From Parabacteroides sp. PM6-13 (GTDB lineage: Bacteria > Bacteroidota > Bacteroidia > Bacteroidales > Tannerellaceae), in contig NZ_JARXWF010000007.1 in the NCBI RefSeq assembly GCF_029892605.1, positions 1 to 64,000 of the forward strand: DNA of 64,000 bases, in the 5' to 3' direction. The position numbers were made by a program, and so were the translations under genes. Of the stretch, positions 33,249 through 42,207 are shown piece after piece. The notes beneath the pieces are model-generated. The model was not told the origin of the DNA. It made no database searches and saw nothing but the letters and a program-made list of their open reading frames with translations. Position 1 is the first letter of the stretch. Each line of letters starts with the position of its first letter.

Positions 33249-36200
33249 TTATTTCTTTTCTTTTTTTCGGTAGAAGAGGTCGTAGAGGGTGGTGAAATCT
33301 TTCTTAAACATAATGCCAACGCCCTGCGTAGAAGGGGATTGTTTGAGGTATTGGTACATATCGTTGGCGTGGTTGTATGCCTTGAGGCGTATCTCTCCGC
33401 TGGGGGTTAGTTTGTATTCGAGGTCGAACTCGCCGACAAAGATATTCTTCTGTTGCGCCAGGCTGTTGCGGTAGCCGAAATTGCCGTTGAACAACAGGCG
33501 GTTATCGAGGAGCTGGCTGGAGAGAAGCATTTCGATCTCGGTGTCTTCGTTGAATCCTCCGTCCTGTGAGGTGCGTATATTGGTGCCGATCTGCACCTTG
33601 TCGGTCATGGAGTTGAGGATGTTGCTGAGCTGTGTGGAGATAGCCGATGAGGCGACCGCGCTGAAGTCGCTGCTGCGGTATTCGTTGACCACATAGTCGG
33701 GCGTATAGAATTTATGCAACACTAAGAGGTAGACAATCTGCCGCGACATCTGGTCTTCCGTATCGATCAGGCTGCGCACCTGCCGTTCGATCTCTTCGTT
33801 GGAGTTGGGCAGCTCGATGTCGAACGATATCAATGGGCTTTGCAGTTGTCCTTCGATGTTCAATACGCAGTTGACCGGTACGTTGGCACGATCGCTCTCG
33901 CGCAGGAGTCCCTGGTCGAGATCGCCGATATTGGCGGTCAGGTTGTAGGTGGCGTCGATATCGAGGGTGGCATTCATCGGGTCGCCCTGGAAGCTGATGG
34001 TGCTGCCTTCGCGTATCTTAAAGTCGCGGTAGAGGATCTGCTGGAGGCTGAAATTGTAGTTGCCCTCCTGGATGCTGGCGCCGCCATACATACGCAGATC
34101 CGACCGGGTACCGTATTGTATCTGCACGCTGCCGGTGCCTTTGCCTTTGATTCGGTCGCCGGCAATGGGGTCCATCACCAGTTCGATGGTTGCCTCCGGG
34201 GTGATATCGACCTGCGCGGTCATGCGTATCTCGGTGCCTTCGTCGGTATTGAACGAAGGAAGGCCGTTGCTCTTCTCGTTGCTCTCTCCCGCGATGGAGT
34301 CGGGGTTGTTCTTATCGATAAAGGTGATAAAGTCGTAAGCCGTCGAAGCGGTGCTGGTCATGAAGTTGAAGCCGGCAGTGGTATTCGCCTCGTTGCGCAT
34401 ATTGATATCGAAGTCGATCACCTTTTCGTTGCCGCTAATGCGTGCCGTGCCACTGCCGAAAGCCGTGCCGTAGATAACGGGGCTGGTGCGTTCGGTATGG
34501 TCATACAATAGCATATTGGTGGCTTGTATGTCGGCGAGGAAGTTGAAGTCGCGGAAGCTGGTATGGTTGAAGGTGAGATCGAGCTTCGCGGTGTTCCGGT
34601 GTTTGTCGTATAGGGTGACGCCTTTCGCCCGGATATTGTTGGGATCCATATGGATGGAGTCGGAGAAGGTGTAATAGGTGTTCAGGAATTCGATGCCCAG
34701 GCCGGCGTCTTTCACATAGACATCGCCTTCGACGGTGATATCCTTGAAGGAACCGAAGAGGTGGGCGTGCCCGAATCCCCGTCCTTTGACGCCTGTCGCC
34801 ACATTGTCGAGGAAGGGTTGCAGGAAGGCGATATCGATATCGTTGGCATCGAAGCGCAGCGATAATCCCTCTTTGGGCTTGACGGGGTAGATATATCCGT
34901 TGACATCCGTCCAGGTGCTGTCGTTCTTATAGATGGTGCCCAGCATAAGGATGCCCTGTTGCATCTCGTCCCATTCGCTGTAGAGGTTGAGCCGTCCGAA
35001 GTTGGTCCGGTTGAACGAGAAGTCTTCGACCGTCAGGTCGGTGTTCAATATGCGGCTTTCGTAGATGTCGTTGATCACGAAGCTGCCGGTTGCCCGTCCA
35101 CCGAATTGCAGGACGGAGATATTGAGGATGTCGAAAATATATTCCAGTTCGATGTCCTGCAGATCCAGGTGCAGGGAGTCCTGTATGTTGCGCGAGATAA
35201 GTCCGTCGAGGTGTATGTACTGGTCTTCGTGGGTGAAGATGAAATTGTCGATATCGATCTTACCGTCTTGCACCGTGATCGAGGCGGGTTGTATATGCCA
35301 GGCGGAGTCGCTCACGAACACCGGGCTTTCGTGGATCGAGATCTCTGTGCGCAGCTCCGGGCGTCCGCGTTCGTTCTCCTCTTCGATAAAGAGGGTGGAG
35401 GTCGATAGATCCGCGCTAAAGAGCTCTTCTTTGTTGTTCGCCCATTGGATGCGGGTGTTGATGAGGTTGTCCGCCGCGTCGGCATGCAGGTCGAGCTGGT
35501 TGCGGATGCCTTTCCGGTTGAACTGGGTCGCTTTCACCTGAAGATCGACCTTCTCGCCTTCGTTCTGCGCGATCAGGTAACCTGCTTCAAACGACGAACC
35601 CGCTATCTCGAACCGGGGCAGGTTGGCTTCGAGGCGGAACTTATCGTATCGGTTGTTGTAATAGCCGCTGATCACCACATCCTCCAACGCAGTAAAGGGC
35701 AGGAGCAGTGTCTGCGAGAGCTTTTCGGTATTGTTGAGGGTCAGGAACACCGAGAAATTGTTTTCGTTCACCCGGGTCTGGTTCTTGGTCAGTTTGATCA
35801 GGGAGGGCAGGTAGAGTTCAAATGTTTTACTGATGCTCGGCAATATGGTCTGGAACGAATAGGCACCGGCGATCTCCCCGTTCAACAGGTCGGAGGATAT
35901 CTTGACCCGGCGGTCGTCGGCATGTCCCAAGGCTTCGATCTCCAATGTCTCCAATAGGAAATCGCTGGGTTTGGTCTCTATGGAGAGGCTATCGACGCGC
36001 ACGCTTCCTTCCATATTGTCGAACTTATTCCCCGTAAAGTCGGCTTGTAGGAAGAAAGAGATCTCCGGTTCTTCGTATTTGTCGGAGAGATTCAGTTTGT
36101 CGGGGCGGAAATGGCGGAGGTCGGCGGTGAAGTTGAAGATGGAGTGTTGCCCGTTGTTCTCGAACATCCCTTCGGCGAGGAAGTAGCCGTTTGGGTCGTT

Positions 36201-37691
36201 CACCTCCAGGGTGCCGTCGAATCCGTTGTTTTGGAAATTCCCGGATAATAGGATATTCTCGTAGCGGTAGCCCCGGTAGTCGATCTCGCTGATGTTACCG
36301 AGGATCTTTCCCTTGAAATGGCCGTCGACCGGTTTTTGAGCATCGATGGCGATATCGAAACGTCCGTTCCCGTACGGGTTGTTTTCGGGGAAGAGATCCC
36401 GGATGGCCAGGTCGGACGAGATGGCTTTCCCGCGCAGGAAAGCGGCGATATGGTTCTCTTTATCACGCCCAAACAACATATCGGTTTGGATCGATCCGAT
36501 GGAGGAGTTGAATACCCCGAAGGCCACCAGGTTGTCGAAGAAGCCCGATATCTCGCCGGTAAAACGGATCGTGCCCAATCGCAGGATTGGTTCGGGAATA
36601 ACTATCGATCCCGCATACAGGTTGTTTGCCAAGCCCGAGAGCCCTTCCGGTGTGACATGCATCTGGTTCACCTTTCCGAACACATAGGTCTCTTCCTGGT
36701 TGGTGATGCCTCGCAGGTCCATCTGTCCGTCGAACTGCATTTTGTCGGGTTGCCTGATGAGCAGATGCCTCAGGTTGATATTGTTGATCGTGCCCGAGGC
36801 GTTGGCGGAGAGCTGTACGGTATCGGTGAAATGGGCAAAGGCAGGGATAAAGGCCGAGAGGTCTTTGAGGCAGAGACGCGACGGGGCGATATTGAGTTCC
36901 AACGGTGCATCGTTCAGGAACGAGGCGACCCCTTCGATCGTTGCCGTGCCCATGGTGGCTTTGTCGATCTTCAAGAGCGAATTGGGCAAGCGCACTTCGA
37001 ACTGATCGATATAGGCGCTATCGCGGTTACCAATAATATTCATCGAGAGCCGGTCGAGCGAGAAGCCCGAAGACTCGTCGAAACTCAATTTCTTTACCTG
37101 CGCGTTGATGCTGTCTTTGTTGAATACCTTCAGGGAGATATTGGCGCTGATATTGTCGATATCGATATGTTTCGCATTGAAGACGCCGGCGGTTTTCCGT
37201 TCGCTTTGCACGTTATAGCTCACGTTGCCCTGTCGCAACAATACCGAGTTGAGTCGCAGGTCGATGTCGGGCTTCTTTTTCAGCGTGTCGCGGCTGGCAA
37301 AGGCATCGATCAGGAATTGCAGGTTGAGCTGGTCGTTGGGTTGCTGTTTGTTCAGATAGAGGTTGAACCCGAAGAGGCGAACGGTGGTGAATACGAACTT
37401 GCCTTGCAGGAAAGGGATTATCTTGAAACCGGCGGAGATATGGTTGGCTTCGATCATCGGATCGCCCGCCTGGTCTTCCAAGGCGACGCCCTCCAGCGTT
37501 AAGCGGTTGATCCAGTTGATGCCGATACGTTCGATCCGGACAGGCACACCCAAATAGTCCGACAACTCATGCGTAGTTACCTCCGTGATCTGACGTTGCA
37601 CGTAGGGAATGTTTACCAGAATGGCCGGAAGAGCATAAAATATCCACAGGAGGATAAGTAGTGTAACAACTATGTATTTTAATCCTCTAAT
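33249..37691 (-). CDS. tamB: TamB-like translocation and assembly module protein
   Basis: About 1480 residues. The N-terminus is a single membrane anchor (YIVVTLLILLWIFYALPAIL) followed by 'VNIPYVQRQITEVTTHELSD'. Then come over a thousand residues of repeating beta strands and the conserved TamB C-terminal domain (DUF490), for example 'GTGSVQIQYGTRSDLRMYGG' and 'LNIEGQLQSPLISFDIELPN'. TamB forms a long hydrophobic groove spanning the periplasm that serves outer-membrane protein assembly or lipid transport. No ATG, GTG or TTG can include the anchor: the frame opens after TAA at 37703, and the first usable codon is ATT at 37691, with AAGGA about six bases before it and a -7 promoter at 37713-37720. 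The next GTG, at 37601, would remove the anchor. It is divergent from tsaD. Confidence 0.9.
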   Translation of the reverse strand: MRGLKYIVVTLLILLWIFYALPAILVNIPYVQRQITEVTTHELSDYLGVPVRIERIGINWINRLTLEGVALEDQAGDPMIEANHISAGFKIIPFLQGKFVFTTVRLFGFNLYLNKQQPNDQLNLQFLIDAFASRDTLKKKPDIDLRLNSVLLRQGNVSYNVQSERKTAGVFNAKHIDIDNISANISLKVFNKDSINAQVKKLSFDESSGFSLDRLSMNIIGNRDSAYIDQFEVRLPNSLLKIDKATMGTATIEGVASFLNDAPLELNIAPSRLCLKDLSAFIPAFAHFTDTVQLSANASGTINNINLRHLLIRQPDKMQFDGQMDLRGITNQEETYVFGKVNQMHVTPEGLSGLANNLYAGSIVIPEPILRLGTIRFTGEISGFFDNLVAFGVFNSSIGSIQTDMLFGRDKENHIAAFLRGKAISSDLAIRDLFPENNPYGNGRFDIAIDAQKPVDGHFKGKILGNISEIDYRGYRYENILLSGNFQNNGFDGTLEVNDPNGYFLAEGMFENNGQHSIFNFTADLRHFRPDKLNLSDKYEEPEISFFLQADFTGNKFDNMEGSVRVDSLSIETKPSDFLLETLEIEALGHADDRRVKISSDLLNGEIAGAYSFQTILPSISKTFELYLPSLIKLTKNQTRVNENNFSVFLTLNNTEKLSQTLLLPFTALEDVVISGYYNNRYDKFRLEANLPRFEIAGSSFEAGYLIAQNEGEKVDLQVKATQFNRKGIRNQLDLHADAADNLINTRIQWANNKEELFSADLSTSTLFIEEENERGRPELRTEISIHESPVFVSDSAWHIQPASITVQDGKIDIDNFIFTHEDQYIHLDGLISRNIQDSLHLDLQDIELEYIFDILNISVLQFGGRATGSFVINDIYESRILNTDLTVEDFSFNRTNFGRLNLYSEWDEMQQGILMLGTIYKNDSTWTDVNGYIYPVKPKEGLSLRFDANDIDIAFLQPFLDNVATGVKGRGFGHAHLFGSFKDITVEGDVYVKDAGLGIEFLNTYYTFSDSIHMDPNNIRAKGVTLYDKHRNTAKLDLTFNHTSFRDFNFLADIQATNMLLYDHTERTSPVIYGTAFGSGTARISGNEKVIDFDINMRNEANTTAGFNFMTSTASTAYDFITFIDKNNPDSIAGESNEKSNGLPSFNTDEGTEIRMTAQVDITPEATIELVMDPIAGDRIKGKGTGSVQIQYGTRSDLRMYGGASIQEGNYNFSLQQILYRDFKIREGSTISFQGDPMNATLDIDATYNLTANIGDLDQGLLRESDRANVPVNCVLNIEGQLQSPLISFDIELPNSNEEIERQVRSLIDTEDQMSRQIVYLLVLHKFYTPDYVVNEYRSSDFSAVASSAISTQLSNILNSMTDKVQIGTNIRTSQDGGFNEDTEIEMLLSSQLLDNRLLFNGNFGYRNSLAQQKNIFVGEFDLEYKLTPSGEIRLKAYNHANDMYQYLKQSPSTQGVGIMFKKDFTTLYDLFYRKKEKK

Positions 37692-37712
37692 CTCTTTTCC
37701 TTATTTTAACTG

Positions 37713-37720
37713 CAAATCTA
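37713..37720 (-). promoter_or_regulatory. Promoter -7 element for tamB
   Basis: Minus-strand TAGATTTG, exact TAnnTTTG. It puts the transcript start near 37706, leaving room for an AAGGA ribosome site and an ATT start at 37691 but for no upstream ATG. Confidence 0.5.
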
Positions 37721-37770
37721 CAATATTATCGATAGAGATTTCGTTAATTTGCATGAAAAAAGGAGAATAT

Positions 37771-38793
37771 ATGCGTCATATAACCATATTAGGAATTGAA
37801 TCTTCGTGCGATGATACGTCGGCATCCGTCATTCGCGACGGGGTGATGCTCTCAAATGTGATTGCCGGGCAGGCGGTGCATGAGGCATACGGAGGGGTGG
37901 TGCCGGAACTGGCATCGCGCGCGCACCAGCAGAATATCATCCCGGTGGTGGCGGAGGCGATCAAGCGTGCCGGCATCGACAAATCGGAATTAAGTGCCCT
38001 TGCTTTTACCCGCGGCCCCGGTCTGATGGGTTCTTTACTCGTCGGCACCTCTTTTGCCAAAGGACTGGCGATGTCGCTCGATATCCCGATGATCGAGGTG
38101 AATCATTTGCAGGCGCATGTATTGGCGCATTTCATCAAAGAAACGCCCGACGATGACAACCAGCCTGGCTTCCCTTTCCTTTGTCTGTTGGTTTCGGGTG
38201 GAAACTCCCAGATTATCAAGGTGAATAGCTATAAGGATATGGAGGTGATCGGGCAGACCATCGACGATGCGGCGGGCGAAGCGTTCGATAAATGCGCGAA
38301 AGTGATGGGGTTGGGCTATCCGGGAGGACCGGTGGTGAACCGCCTGGCTAACGAGGGCAATCCGAAAGCTTTCCGTTTCAGCAAGCCGCATATTCCGGGT
38401 TACGACTACAGCTTCAGCGGATTGAAGACCTCTTTCCTCTACACCCTGCGCGATGCCTTGAAAGAAGATCCCGATTTCATCGAAAAGAACCAGCGGGATC
38501 TCTGTGCCTCCCTGCAGGCAACGGTGGTGGATATCCTGATGGATAAGCTCCGTAAGGCGGCAAAGGATACCGGCATCAAGGAGGTAGCGGTGGCGGGAGG
38601 TGTTTCGGCCAACTCCGGTTTGCGCGACGCTTTCCTGGATCATGCCAAACGCTTTGGGTGGAAGGTGTATATCCCTAAGTTTGCTTTTACGACCGACAAT
38701 GCCGCTATGGTGGCGATTACAGGTTATTATAAATTTATGGATGGCGACTTCTGTCCGATGGACGCTGTGCCTTTTTCACGCGTAGTGATCTGA
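37771..38793 (+). CDS. tsaD: tRNA N6-adenosine threonylcarbamoyltransferase
   Basis: A 340-residue TsaD (formerly Gcp/YgjD) starting MRHITILGIESSCDDTSASV. It completes the t6A modification of tRNAs reading ANN codons, with TsaB and TsaE as partners. The ASKHA nucleotide fold is shown by 'AFTRGPGLMGSLLVG', 'CLLVSGGNSQII' and 'VAVAGGVSANSGLRDAF'. The metal-binding histidines are in 'NHLQAHVLAHF', and a further Asp is in the final 'FTTDNAAMVA'. Start 37771 is chosen because AAAGGAG stands eight bases before it; ATG at 37753 and a frame back to 37672 are alternatives without support. Three bases separate its stop from the next gene. Confidence 0.96.
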   Translation: MRHITILGIESSCDDTSASVIRDGVMLSNVIAGQAVHEAYGGVVPELASRAHQQNIIPVVAEAIKRAGIDKSELSALAFTRGPGLMGSLLVGTSFAKGLAMSLDIPMIEVNHLQAHVLAHFIKETPDDDNQPGFPFLCLLVSGGNSQIIKVNSYKDMEVIGQTIDDAAGEAFDKCAKVMGLGYPGGPVVNRLANEGNPKAFRFSKPHIPGYDYSFSGLKTSFLYTLRDALKEDPDFIEKNQRDLCASLQATVVDILMDKLRKAAKDTGIKEVAVAGGVSANSGLRDAFLDHAKRFGWKVYIPKFAFTTDNAAMVAITGYYKFMDGDFCPMDAVPFSRVVI

Positions 38794-38796
38794 TCT

Positions 38797-39312
38797 ATGG
38801 AACCTATTTCGCACGATACACCGGACGAATTAGCCAGAGCGTTGGGCGAGCAGCTTCTCGCCAGGCGTTGGATGATGGGCACAGCGGAGAGTTGTACCGG
38901 TGGACGCATCGCGGCTGCGATGACTTCGCTTTCGGGTAGCTCGGCCTATTTCGCGGGGGGAATCGTTTCGTATAGCAATGAGGTGAAAAGGCGTGTGTTG
39001 GGTGTCTTGGCAGAGAGCCTCGTGCAATATGGCGCCGTAAGCCGTGACGTGGTGGAGCAGATGGCACAGGGTGCCATCGAGGCTTTGGGTGTCGACTGCG
39101 CGGTAGCCACCTCCGGTATTGCCGGCCCCACCGGCGGAACACCCGACAAACCGGTCGGCACCGTCTGGATAGCCGCCGCCCTCAAAGACCAAACCCATTC
39201 CGCCTGTTTCCATTTCCAGGGCGACCGCCATCAAATCATGTCGCAGGCCACGTGCGAAGCCTTGCGGTTATTGCTTTCACTCTTTGCAAACCTTTGCGTC
39301 GAAGACGCATGA
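38797..39312 (+). CDS. pncC: CinA-family nicotinamide-nucleotide amidohydrolase
   Basis: A 171-residue single-domain protein of the CinA C-terminal (PncC) type, which deamidates nicotinamide mononucleotide in pyridine nucleotide salvage. Marker stretches are 'MGTAESCTGGRIAAAMTSLS', with the catalytic Ser in the ESCTGG motif, 'YFAGGIVSYSNEVK' and 'ATSGIAGPTGGTPDKPVGTV'. It follows tsaD by three bases and is surely co-transcribed. The last six codons and stop (LCVEDA, TGA) lie inside the left arm of palindromic element E, so the element has replaced the original gene end. The catalytic fold is complete before that point (about residue 163), so activity should be kept. Confidence 0.93.
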   Translation: MEPISHDTPDELARALGEQLLARRWMMGTAESCTGGRIAAAMTSLSGSSAYFAGGIVSYSNEVKRRVLGVLAESLVQYGAVSRDVVEQMAQGAIEALGVDCAVATSGIAGPTGGTPDKPVGTVWIAAALKDQTHSACFHFQGDRHQIMSQATCEALRLLLSLFANLCVEDA

Positions 39313-39528
39313 CGTTGATTAACCCCATGTGAAGCATAGCGGAACATGGGGTGGAGCTAAGCCCCACTCATCTTCACCCGGCCTCGAAGAGGTCGCACTA
39401 AAAGAATAGCTGATTATGAGAGACAGTACCACCTCTTCGAGGCCGAGGGAGACACTCATACTACCATACCCCATGCTCCGCTACGCTTCACATGGGGTTA
39501 ATCAACGTCATGCGTCTTCGACGCAAGG
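39291..39528. repeat. Palindromic element E overlapping the 3' end of pncC
   Basis: Arms 39291-39352 and 39468-39528 are inverted copies with two mismatches and one indel: TGACGTTGATTAACCCCATG in the left arm pairs with CATGGGGTTAATCAACGTCA in the right. Inner pair GCCTCGAAGAGGT (39381-39393) / ACCTCTTCGAGGC (39431-39443). It has the same nested design as elements A-D. It could also act as the tsaD-pncC transcription end. Confidence 0.85.
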
Positions 39529-39578
39529 CCTATCCACGACCTGAGGCTGATTGGTTGGATTTACAGCAGGAGTATTTG

Positions 39579-39666
39579 TTGGCTGAGCATGGTCGACCAA
39601 CTGGCTGAGCATGGTGAGCCAATTGGCCGACCATGCTCGACCAATTGGCTGACATAGCTCAGCCAA
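39579..39666. repeat. Four tandem 22-bp palindromic units
   Basis: Units at 39579, 39601, 39623 and 39645, each exactly 22 bp, run from TTGG (CTGG in the second) to CCAA around a variable core: for instance TTGGCTGAGCATGGTCGACCAA split as TTGGCTGAGC / ATGGTCGACCAA. Every unit is itself near-palindromic. The array ends 14 bases before the GH5-like stop codon at 39681. No spacers, so not CRISPR. Confidence 0.85.
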
Positions 39667-39680
39667 CAAATAGCCCGCCG

Positions 39681-42182
39681 TTAATATAATAGTTGTATCT
39701 TTTTCACAATAACACCTTTGTCCTTTAATTTATCCGGACTATAGATCTCCTTGCGCAAAGATATTTGCACATAGGCAATTTGTTTCCAATCCAGGGGCTT
39801 ATTACTATTTTCTTTTACTGATTCCGGATACCAGTATTCATTTATTCCGGGAAAGTCTTGAGGCAGCATAACCGCGTTTGTTGGTACCAGGCTTGACACA
39901 GGGATGACGATTCTCTCCATATCTGCTTTTAGGGGAAAGACATAACCATATCCACGTCCATCGTGATCGACCAGGTTGATAATCGCCTTGTCGGTATCTC
40001 CCAATCCTTGGGCTTCCACACAGATAAATTGTGGGGTTGCCTGCTTGTCGCCGCGGTGGTTCATCCGGGGAGCGATGTAATGTGAAAAGGTCACATCGCA
40101 CGGAAGACGATAGCTTTTCTGAGGCTCCAGGCTGGGGGTGGAGAGCTGATAGGCCTGTGTCAGTTCATCGCCGACAAATACGGGAGCGAATGCAATCTGT
40201 GGGCTATGTTGCGTGCGGCTACGTCTGATTCTCCTCCAGTTGTCGTTCTCGTCCAATAGGGTGAGAGGTGTTTTCTCTTCTACGATACGTAACGTATAGG
40301 TCTCCTGTTCATAATAGCTCCATTGATCGGCCATGCCATAGGTGCCTTCCGGGAAGAGCAGGGCTTCTTCCGCTTGCTGGATTCCGATGTGGTAAGCCAG
40401 TTTCCCTTTGGCGTATTGGCTTAGGTCGACATCAGCCACATAGCGGAATTCTCCCTGATGTTTCATCTCTATGCGTTCGTTTCTGAAAGGTTTAGTCATC
40501 AGAAACAGACAGACTTTTTCCGGGAGTGCGGGGCCATATATGTCACAGACAAAACGGCTGTTTTGATTCCCTGTCATTTCGGGGGAGGTCAGATTTTTTA
40601 CCTGCCATTTTTTGGGTTTCTCTTTCATATAATAGGCATAACCGGCAAGCTCTTCTTTTTTAGTCAATTGATTGTTCTCGAAGGTGTATTTTCCGGGAAG
40701 GACAGCCATTGAGAGTTGCAGATCCGGTAGATTTACGCGCATATTCCGTTCGATATACACGGCTTGTCGGCTGATCCGCGCGGGATTCCCTCTTTTGAAC
40801 GGATCGTCCACCTCCATAATATCCGGGTACACCTCCAAGATCCAGGTTCCCGGTTTGATCTTGTCGAGAAAGTAGATGCCGGTACCATCATATTCCACCA
40901 CTGTTGATGAGCCTACGCCGGCTATGTGTTCCAATTTATTTCTGTCTTTCGGTTGATCGGATGTATGATTCGAATAATAGAACATATCCTCTGCGTTTAG
41001 CTGCCCTAACCTCTCTTCGTAGCTGACCCTGAAATCGCCAAACCGATTGTTCTCCGGATAGAATCCGGCATGTGCCCCGCGAGGGATGCGACGCATAATC
41101 TCTGCTGCAATCATACCCCCAATAGCCTTAGCCGGCGAATAGACCATATTGAAGAAATGGGTCTGCCAACCTAAATTGCGTGAGGCGGTGCGATGCATGT
41201 CATACGAAAACATGGCGGCAAATTGCACACCTCCATGGCGGTATTCACGCACCATGGCGGGGTACATATAACCATTGTTTGTGTCGGAAGCATCAAACTC
41301 ATAGACAATTTTACTTTTCCCTTTCAACGCGACATCCGCCATTTGTGGGTATCTATCTACGAAATGCAAGCCGTTATCGGTAAAGGTGTATCCGTTGTTC
41401 AAGCCTTGCGGATACCAGGCATAGGATGCCCCATCTACCTGCGATTGCCGGATAGCCGGAGCAACATTAAAATCCTGGCTCAGGTTGTAAAATGTCAGTT
41501 TCTTGCACCCTGTACTTTTAATGGCTTTATACAGACGGTTTATGTATTTTACCATGCCCGGTATGTCGCTGGGGAATTGAGTCGGCTCGTTGATCAGTTC
41601 GACAAACAGGATATGAGACTCTTCCTTTATCGGTTTGCCGGTATACCGATTGACATGATTCAGGATATTCTTCATATAGTTTTCTTGACACTGAATGGCT
41701 TTCTCATCGTGAATAAGCTTAGCTTTCGGATAGGTTTTGGCAAACCCGGTATTACTGTTGTCATTCATCTCGGGGAATTGGGAGTCGTAGGTTACGATGG
41801 GGGAAAACAGCATATAAATGTCACGTTTGGTAGCCTCCGCAATCAGATAGTCCATCAAGTCTAAATGATCATTGTCTATGAGATTTCCTTCGGCATCCGA
41901 ATTTTCCCAGTCACCCCAAAAGCAAATGCGCAATCCTTGCCATCCCATACGTTTGAAATGGTCTAAGTCCTCCTGAATCATACTTTTGCGATCACCACCG
42001 ACATAGCCGGCGGCACGATAATCGCATGCGGAAGGCAAACAGTAGTTGGCTCCAAACAGAGCCACTTCCTGTTTGTTCTGCTTCCAACGGATCGTTCCCG
42101 TTTTATCTTGATAAACCAGTTCCTGAGCGGTTAGATTCATGCAAAGACAAAGAGTGAAAAGTAATAGATATATATTTTTCAT
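39681..42182 (-). CDS. GH5-like (clan GH-A) glycoside hydrolase, last gene of the galactan locus
   Basis: An 833-residue exported enzyme (signal MKNIYLLLFTLCLCMNLTA-Q). Residues about 25-370 form a TIM-barrel glycosidase: 'VALFGANYCLPSACDYRAAG', 'FKRMGWQGLRICFWGDWENS', the acid/base Glu in 'HILFVELINEPTQ' (about residue 198, Asn before Glu as in clan A) and a nucleophile candidate Glu in 'SKIVYEFDASDT' (about residue 295). The C-terminal 450 residues are beta-rich, with a carboxypeptidase-regulatory-like stretch around 'LDKIKPGTWILEVYPDI'. The exact family (GH5 subfamily or a GH2-related barrel) and the substrate are not fixed by sight. It starts 25 bases after the GH2 gene stop, in one operon with SusC/D. 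Confidence 0.75.
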   Translation of the reverse strand: MKNIYLLLFTLCLCMNLTAQELVYQDKTGTIRWKQNKQEVALFGANYCLPSACDYRAAGYVGGDRKSMIQEDLDHFKRMGWQGLRICFWGDWENSDAEGNLIDNDHLDLMDYLIAEATKRDIYMLFSPIVTYDSQFPEMNDNSNTGFAKTYPKAKLIHDEKAIQCQENYMKNILNHVNRYTGKPIKEESHILFVELINEPTQFPSDIPGMVKYINRLYKAIKSTGCKKLTFYNLSQDFNVAPAIRQSQVDGASYAWYPQGLNNGYTFTDNGLHFVDRYPQMADVALKGKSKIVYEFDASDTNNGYMYPAMVREYRHGGVQFAAMFSYDMHRTASRNLGWQTHFFNMVYSPAKAIGGMIAAEIMRRIPRGAHAGFYPENNRFGDFRVSYEERLGQLNAEDMFYYSNHTSDQPKDRNKLEHIAGVGSSTVVEYDGTGIYFLDKIKPGTWILEVYPDIMEVDDPFKRGNPARISRQAVYIERNMRVNLPDLQLSMAVLPGKYTFENNQLTKKEELAGYAYYMKEKPKKWQVKNLTSPEMTGNQNSRFVCDIYGPALPEKVCLFLMTKPFRNERIEMKHQGEFRYVADVDLSQYAKGKLAYHIGIQQAEEALLFPEGTYGMADQWSYYEQETYTLRIVEEKTPLTLLDENDNWRRIRRSRTQHSPQIAFAPVFVGDELTQAYQLSTPSLEPQKSYRLPCDVTFSHYIAPRMNHRGDKQATPQFICVEAQGLGDTDKAIINLVDHDGRGYGYVFPLKADMERIVIPVSSLVPTNAVMLPQDFPGINEYWYPESVKENSNKPLDWKQIAYVQISLRKEIYSPDKLKDKGVIVKKIQLLY

Positions 42183-42207
42183 GATATTTATTTCGATTTA
42201 TTCTTTA

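Noticed and set aside
36318-37502. Long plus-strand frame of 394 codons
   Set aside because: It lies wholly inside tamB on the other strand, has no family pattern or promoter, and its residue make-up mirrors the tamB codons.
39579-39666. CRISPR array
   Set aside because: The 22-bp units are directly adjacent with no spacers, and no cas genes are present.
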